Shown here: positions 7,511-8,642 of the stretch, one piece after another
How the letters are laid out: each line of letters starts with the position of its first letter
Numbering within the stretch: the stretch's first letter is position 1
From: Robiginitomaculum sp.
Lineage (GTDB): Bacteria; Pseudomonadota; Alphaproteobacteria; Caulobacterales; Maricaulaceae
NCBI GenBank assembly: GCA_027071965.1
Contig: JALSYJ010000272.1
Location: 1 to 8,642 of the forward strand
DNA length: 8,642 nt
Direction: 5' to 3'
Translations under genes and position numbers: made by a program
The notes under the pieces: generated by a model
What the model saw: the letters and a program-made list of their open reading frames with translations, nothing else
The model's database searches: none
Told to the model about the DNA's origin: nothing

Positions 7511-7540
7511 TATATATGATCAGACCATATGATGTGCCAA
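7511..7540 (-). promoter_or_regulatory. Probable sigma70-type promoter of nrdB
   Basis: On the minus strand TTGGCA (7540-7535, five of six matches to TTGACA) is followed after 18 bases by TATATA (7516-7511). Transcription would start near 7504, giving a leader of about 24 bases that contains the AGAGG ribosome site. The spacer carries two ATATGAT words on the plus strand (7514-7520 and 7527-7533), 13 bases apart, which could be regulator half-sites. I found no convincing match to the NrdR box. Confidence 0.5.
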
Positions 7541-7567
7541 AACAACACCCCACCACAAGCCATTGTG

Positions 7568-7584
7568 TTTCATTTGTTATGAAA
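7568..7584. repeat. Short inverted repeat upstream of the nrdB promoter
   Basis: TTTCAT (7568-7573) and ATGAAA (7579-7584) form a perfect 6-base inverted repeat around a 5-base spacer. It sits 28 bases upstream of the proposed nrdB -35 element, where a regulator could bind. Six-base arms can arise by chance in A/T-rich DNA, so support is weak. Confidence 0.3.
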
Positions 7585-7633
7585 AGAACCAGCGCTATTA
7601 GCTTCCAACATTGTTCTTAACCCCCCAAAACTC

Positions 7634-7766
7634 TTATCCTCATTTCCCCGCAGGATAACAGGTAAATGCAAAGGCGATTTGTACGATTGCCTGTCAGGAT
7701 TGCTTGTGCGGGACAAGCAGGAAAAAACCTTTGTTTCGTTGGGCTTGAAAAGAAATATTTACCTGT
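7634..7766. repeat. Nested inverted repeats, possible structured RNA
   Basis: Several perfect complementary arms lie in 133 bases. TTATCCT (7634-7640) pairs with AGGATAA (7652-7658). ACAGGTAAAT (7658-7667) pairs with ATTTACCTGT (7757-7766), a perfect 10-base closing stem. CAAAGG (7669-7674) pairs with CCTTTG (7728-7733). TGCTTGT (7701-7707) pairs with ACAAGCA (7713-7719) around the loop GCGGG. An alternative hairpin AGGCGAT/ATTGCCT (7672-7678 with 7686-7692, one G-T pair) competes with the CAAAGG stem. The closing stem plus inner hairpins look like a compact RNA fold of about 110 bases. The strand is undecided, and I could not match it to tmRNA, SRP RNA, RNase P RNA or a cobalamin riboswitch. 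Confidence 0.4.
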
Positions 7767-7852
7767 CAAAGAACTTCTGTTTTGGGTTTTGACCCGTCAC
7801 CCTCGTATTATAACAGTTCTGGCAAGTGCGGGCGCCTTTTATACTTATCCCC

Positions 7853-7898
7853 GACCCTCAAGGGTCAGCCAGTATGACCAAGGGTCATTTAAGGGTCG
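7853..7898. repeat. GGGTC repeat cluster, left part
   Basis: AGGGTCA occurs at 7861-7867 and 7881-7887, and AGGGTCG at 7892-7898. Two of these are joined to inverted partners: GACCCT-CA-AGGGTC (7853-7866) is a perfect 6-base palindrome with a 2-base spacer, and TGACC-AAG-GGTCA (7875-7887) is a 5-base palindrome with a 3-base spacer. A further outlying copy, TGACCCG, is at 7790-7796. The arms mostly point toward the oppositely oriented repeats at 7978-8022. Confidence 0.7.
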
Positions 7899-7977
7899 CT
7901 CTATTACCAACAAGTGCTTTTTGGGTATGATTGCAGGGTGGCGCAAGTATCAGCCAAGGGACAGCGAAAATTCACAC

Positions 7978-8022
7978 TGACCCTGACAAATGACCCTATG
8001 AGTGACCCTTACCACTGACCGT
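7978..8022. repeat. TGACCCT direct repeat array, right part
   Basis: Four copies of TGACCCT start at 7978, 7991, 8003 and 8016 (the last is TGACCGT). The spacing is 13, 12 and 13 bases, so every copy is on nearly the same helical phase in a slightly more than one-turn period. The orientation is opposite to the main copies in 7861-7898. GAGTGAC (8000-8006) and GTCACTC (8021-8027) also form a 7-base inverted repeat across the last two copies. Such an array could be a set of binding sites for a repressor or replication-type protein, or a small satellite. Confidence 0.7.
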
Positions 8023-8144
8023 CACTCCGGACTTAGGTTAGGTGTCCATCCCTGCATTTGACGCGAGGAAAATAGATAAATCTACCAACCGCTCTTAGCG
8101 CAAAAATCACAAGCAATAGAAACTGAAAATCAATAACTAATCTT

Positions 8145-8159
8145 GCATGAAAACCATGC
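8145..8159 (-). terminator. Weak hairpin after the glutamate-synthase-like gene
   Basis: GCATG (8145-8149) and CATGC (8155-8159) form a 5-base stem around AAAAC, 38 bases beyond the stop at 8197. No run of T follows on the minus strand, so an intrinsic terminator is doubtful. It is the only candidate in this position. Confidence 0.2.
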
Positions 8160-8196
8160 GGAAGGAAAATTCAACCCTACGTGGTGCGGGAATGAC

Positions 8197-8642
8197 CTAA
8201 TTAACAGGCCTTGACCTTAAGCCCACTCCGCCGAAACTGATCCCGGACAGCTCTGCCATTTCACGCTTCCAGGTGCCAAGGTCATCATGGCAGAACCCCG
8301 ACAAATGGTTGTGGCCACAGGCTCTGGCCATTACTTGCATGAGGTGCGTGCAAGCCTCTAAAAATCTTTGTAATCGCTGGGCTGCTTCATCCACATCCAG
8401 CAAAGCCCGTAACTCAGGCTTCTGGGTGGCAATACCAGCCGGGCAGTTATTGGTATTGCACATGCGAGCTGCCACACAACCTATCGCCTGCAGGGCCGAA
8501 TTTGACAAGGCAATACCGTCTGCGCCCATCGCCATAGCCTTTATGAAGTCCTCTGGCATGCGTAAACCGCCAGTGATAATCAGCGTCACCTCACGCCCGG
8601 CTTTGGCATCAAGATGTTTGCGCGCCCGGGCCAGTGCCGGTA
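8197..8642 (-). CDS. FMN-binding glutamate-synthase-family protein, C-terminal part (5' end cut by window)
   Basis: 147 C-terminal residues are visible in a frame open to the right edge; the shorter GTG-initiated frame from 8589 is internal. The segment has the late part of the glutamate synthase FMN domain (ITGGLRMPEDFIKAMAMGADGIAL, visible residues 22-45). A three-cysteine motif C-x5-C-x4-C (GCVAARMCNTNNCPAGIATQ; visible Cys55, Cys61, Cys66) matches the one that binds the 3Fe-4S cluster in the GltB large subunit. The protein stops about 80 residues after the cysteine motif and lacks the GltB C-terminal beta-helix (GXGXG) domain. It is therefore more likely a stand-alone FMN-type glutamate-synthase relative, or a subunit of an N-methylglutamate-synthase-type complex, than full GltB. 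The N-terminus is needed to decide. Its stop (TAG at 8199-8197) is followed by the long gene-free region. Confidence 0.85.
   Translation of the reverse strand, partial: PALARARKHLDAKAGREVTLIITGGLRMPEDFIKAMAMGADGIALSNSALQAIGCVAARMCNTNNCPAGIATQKPELRALLDVDEAAQRLQRFLEACTHLMQVMARACGHNHLSGFCHDDLGTWKREMAELSGISFGGVGLRSRPVN

Larger units (their letters stand above)
7481..8196. other. 716-base gene-free region between nrdB and the glutamate-synthase-like gene
   Basis: No coding sequence here is convincing on either strand. From the nrdB side it contains the nrdB promoter candidate, a 17-base palindrome (7568-7584), a block of nested inverted repeats (7634-7766), a cluster of GGGTC/GACCC words (7790-8022), and an A-rich stretch (about 8065-8175) with a short TAGAT-AA-ATCTA palindrome (8073-8084). 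A plus-strand open frame at 7666-7980 runs through the repeats and is treated as chance. At 716 bases this is far longer than any other gap in the window, which is otherwise tightly packed, so it probably holds something functional or a remnant. Confidence 0.7.

Noticed and set aside
7511..7540. NrdR box upstream of nrdB
   Set aside because: The AT-rich TATATATAT run superficially resembles the box core, but the flanking ACA...TGT symmetry and a second spaced copy are missing.
7634..7766. Cobalamin riboswitch or tmRNA in the region upstream of nrdB
   Set aside because: No B12-box-like segment and no tRNA-like or tag-coding features could be found on either strand.
7666..7980. Plus-strand open frame of 104 codons within the gene-free region
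   Set aside because: It runs through the inverted repeats and the GGGTC cluster, its composition (many Arg, Tyr, Ser, Gly without any motif) looks like chance translation, and there is no convincing ribosome site. I keep a small reserve because the surrounding gap is long.
7790..8022. CRISPR array
   Set aside because: Repeat units are only 7 bases, appear in both orientations, and spacers are 4-13 bases rather than about 30.

Overview
The window looks like a chromosomal segment of a proteobacterium, most likely an alphaproteobacterium. That placement rests on recognising the protein families by eye (NrdB, AMP nucleosidase, PabB, FMN-type glutamate synthase); no database search was possible. 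Base composition looks moderate by eye. All supported genes lie on the minus strand, so the window reads from its right end to its left end in transcription order. I see no mobile element, CRISPR array, tRNA or rRNA.

Layout in transcription order. (a) 8642-8197: the C-terminal 147 residues of an FMN-binding glutamate-synthase-type protein, cut by the window edge. (b) 8196-7481: a 716-base gene-free stretch. It holds a dense cluster of GGGTC/GACCC repeats, a block of nested inverted repeats that could be a structured RNA, and a good promoter candidate for nrdB. (c) 7480-6473: nrdB, the small subunit of class I ribonucleotide reductase, with all metal ligands and the radical tyrosine in place. 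(d) 6420-4642: a soluble hybrid histidine kinase, only 52 bases after nrdB. (e) 4641-4524: a 118-base gap with a strong AAGGAG ribosome binding site and an inverted repeat. (f) 4523 to the left edge: five tightly packed genes, namely an unrecognised 71-residue protein, AMP nucleosidase (amn), a tyrosine-phosphatase-like protein, pabB and a pabC-like aminotransferase-fold lyase. The junctions are a 1-base overlap, a 4-base overlap, a 3-base gap and a 4-base overlap, so translational coupling is likely.

How the genes fit together. NrdB makes deoxynucleotides. Amn splits AMP into adenine and ribose 5-phosphate. PabB and the PabC-like protein make 4-aminobenzoate for folate, which purine and thymidylate synthesis need. 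The common theme is nucleotide and one-carbon supply. The roles of the phosphatase, the kinase and the small protein within it are unknown.

The items most worth a second look are the GGGTC repeat cluster and the adjacent nested inverted repeats in the 7481-8196 gap, the loss of the expected PLP-contacting glutamate in the PabC-like protein, and the five-gene operon joining a small uncharacterised protein and a phosphatase to amn and pabB/pabC.
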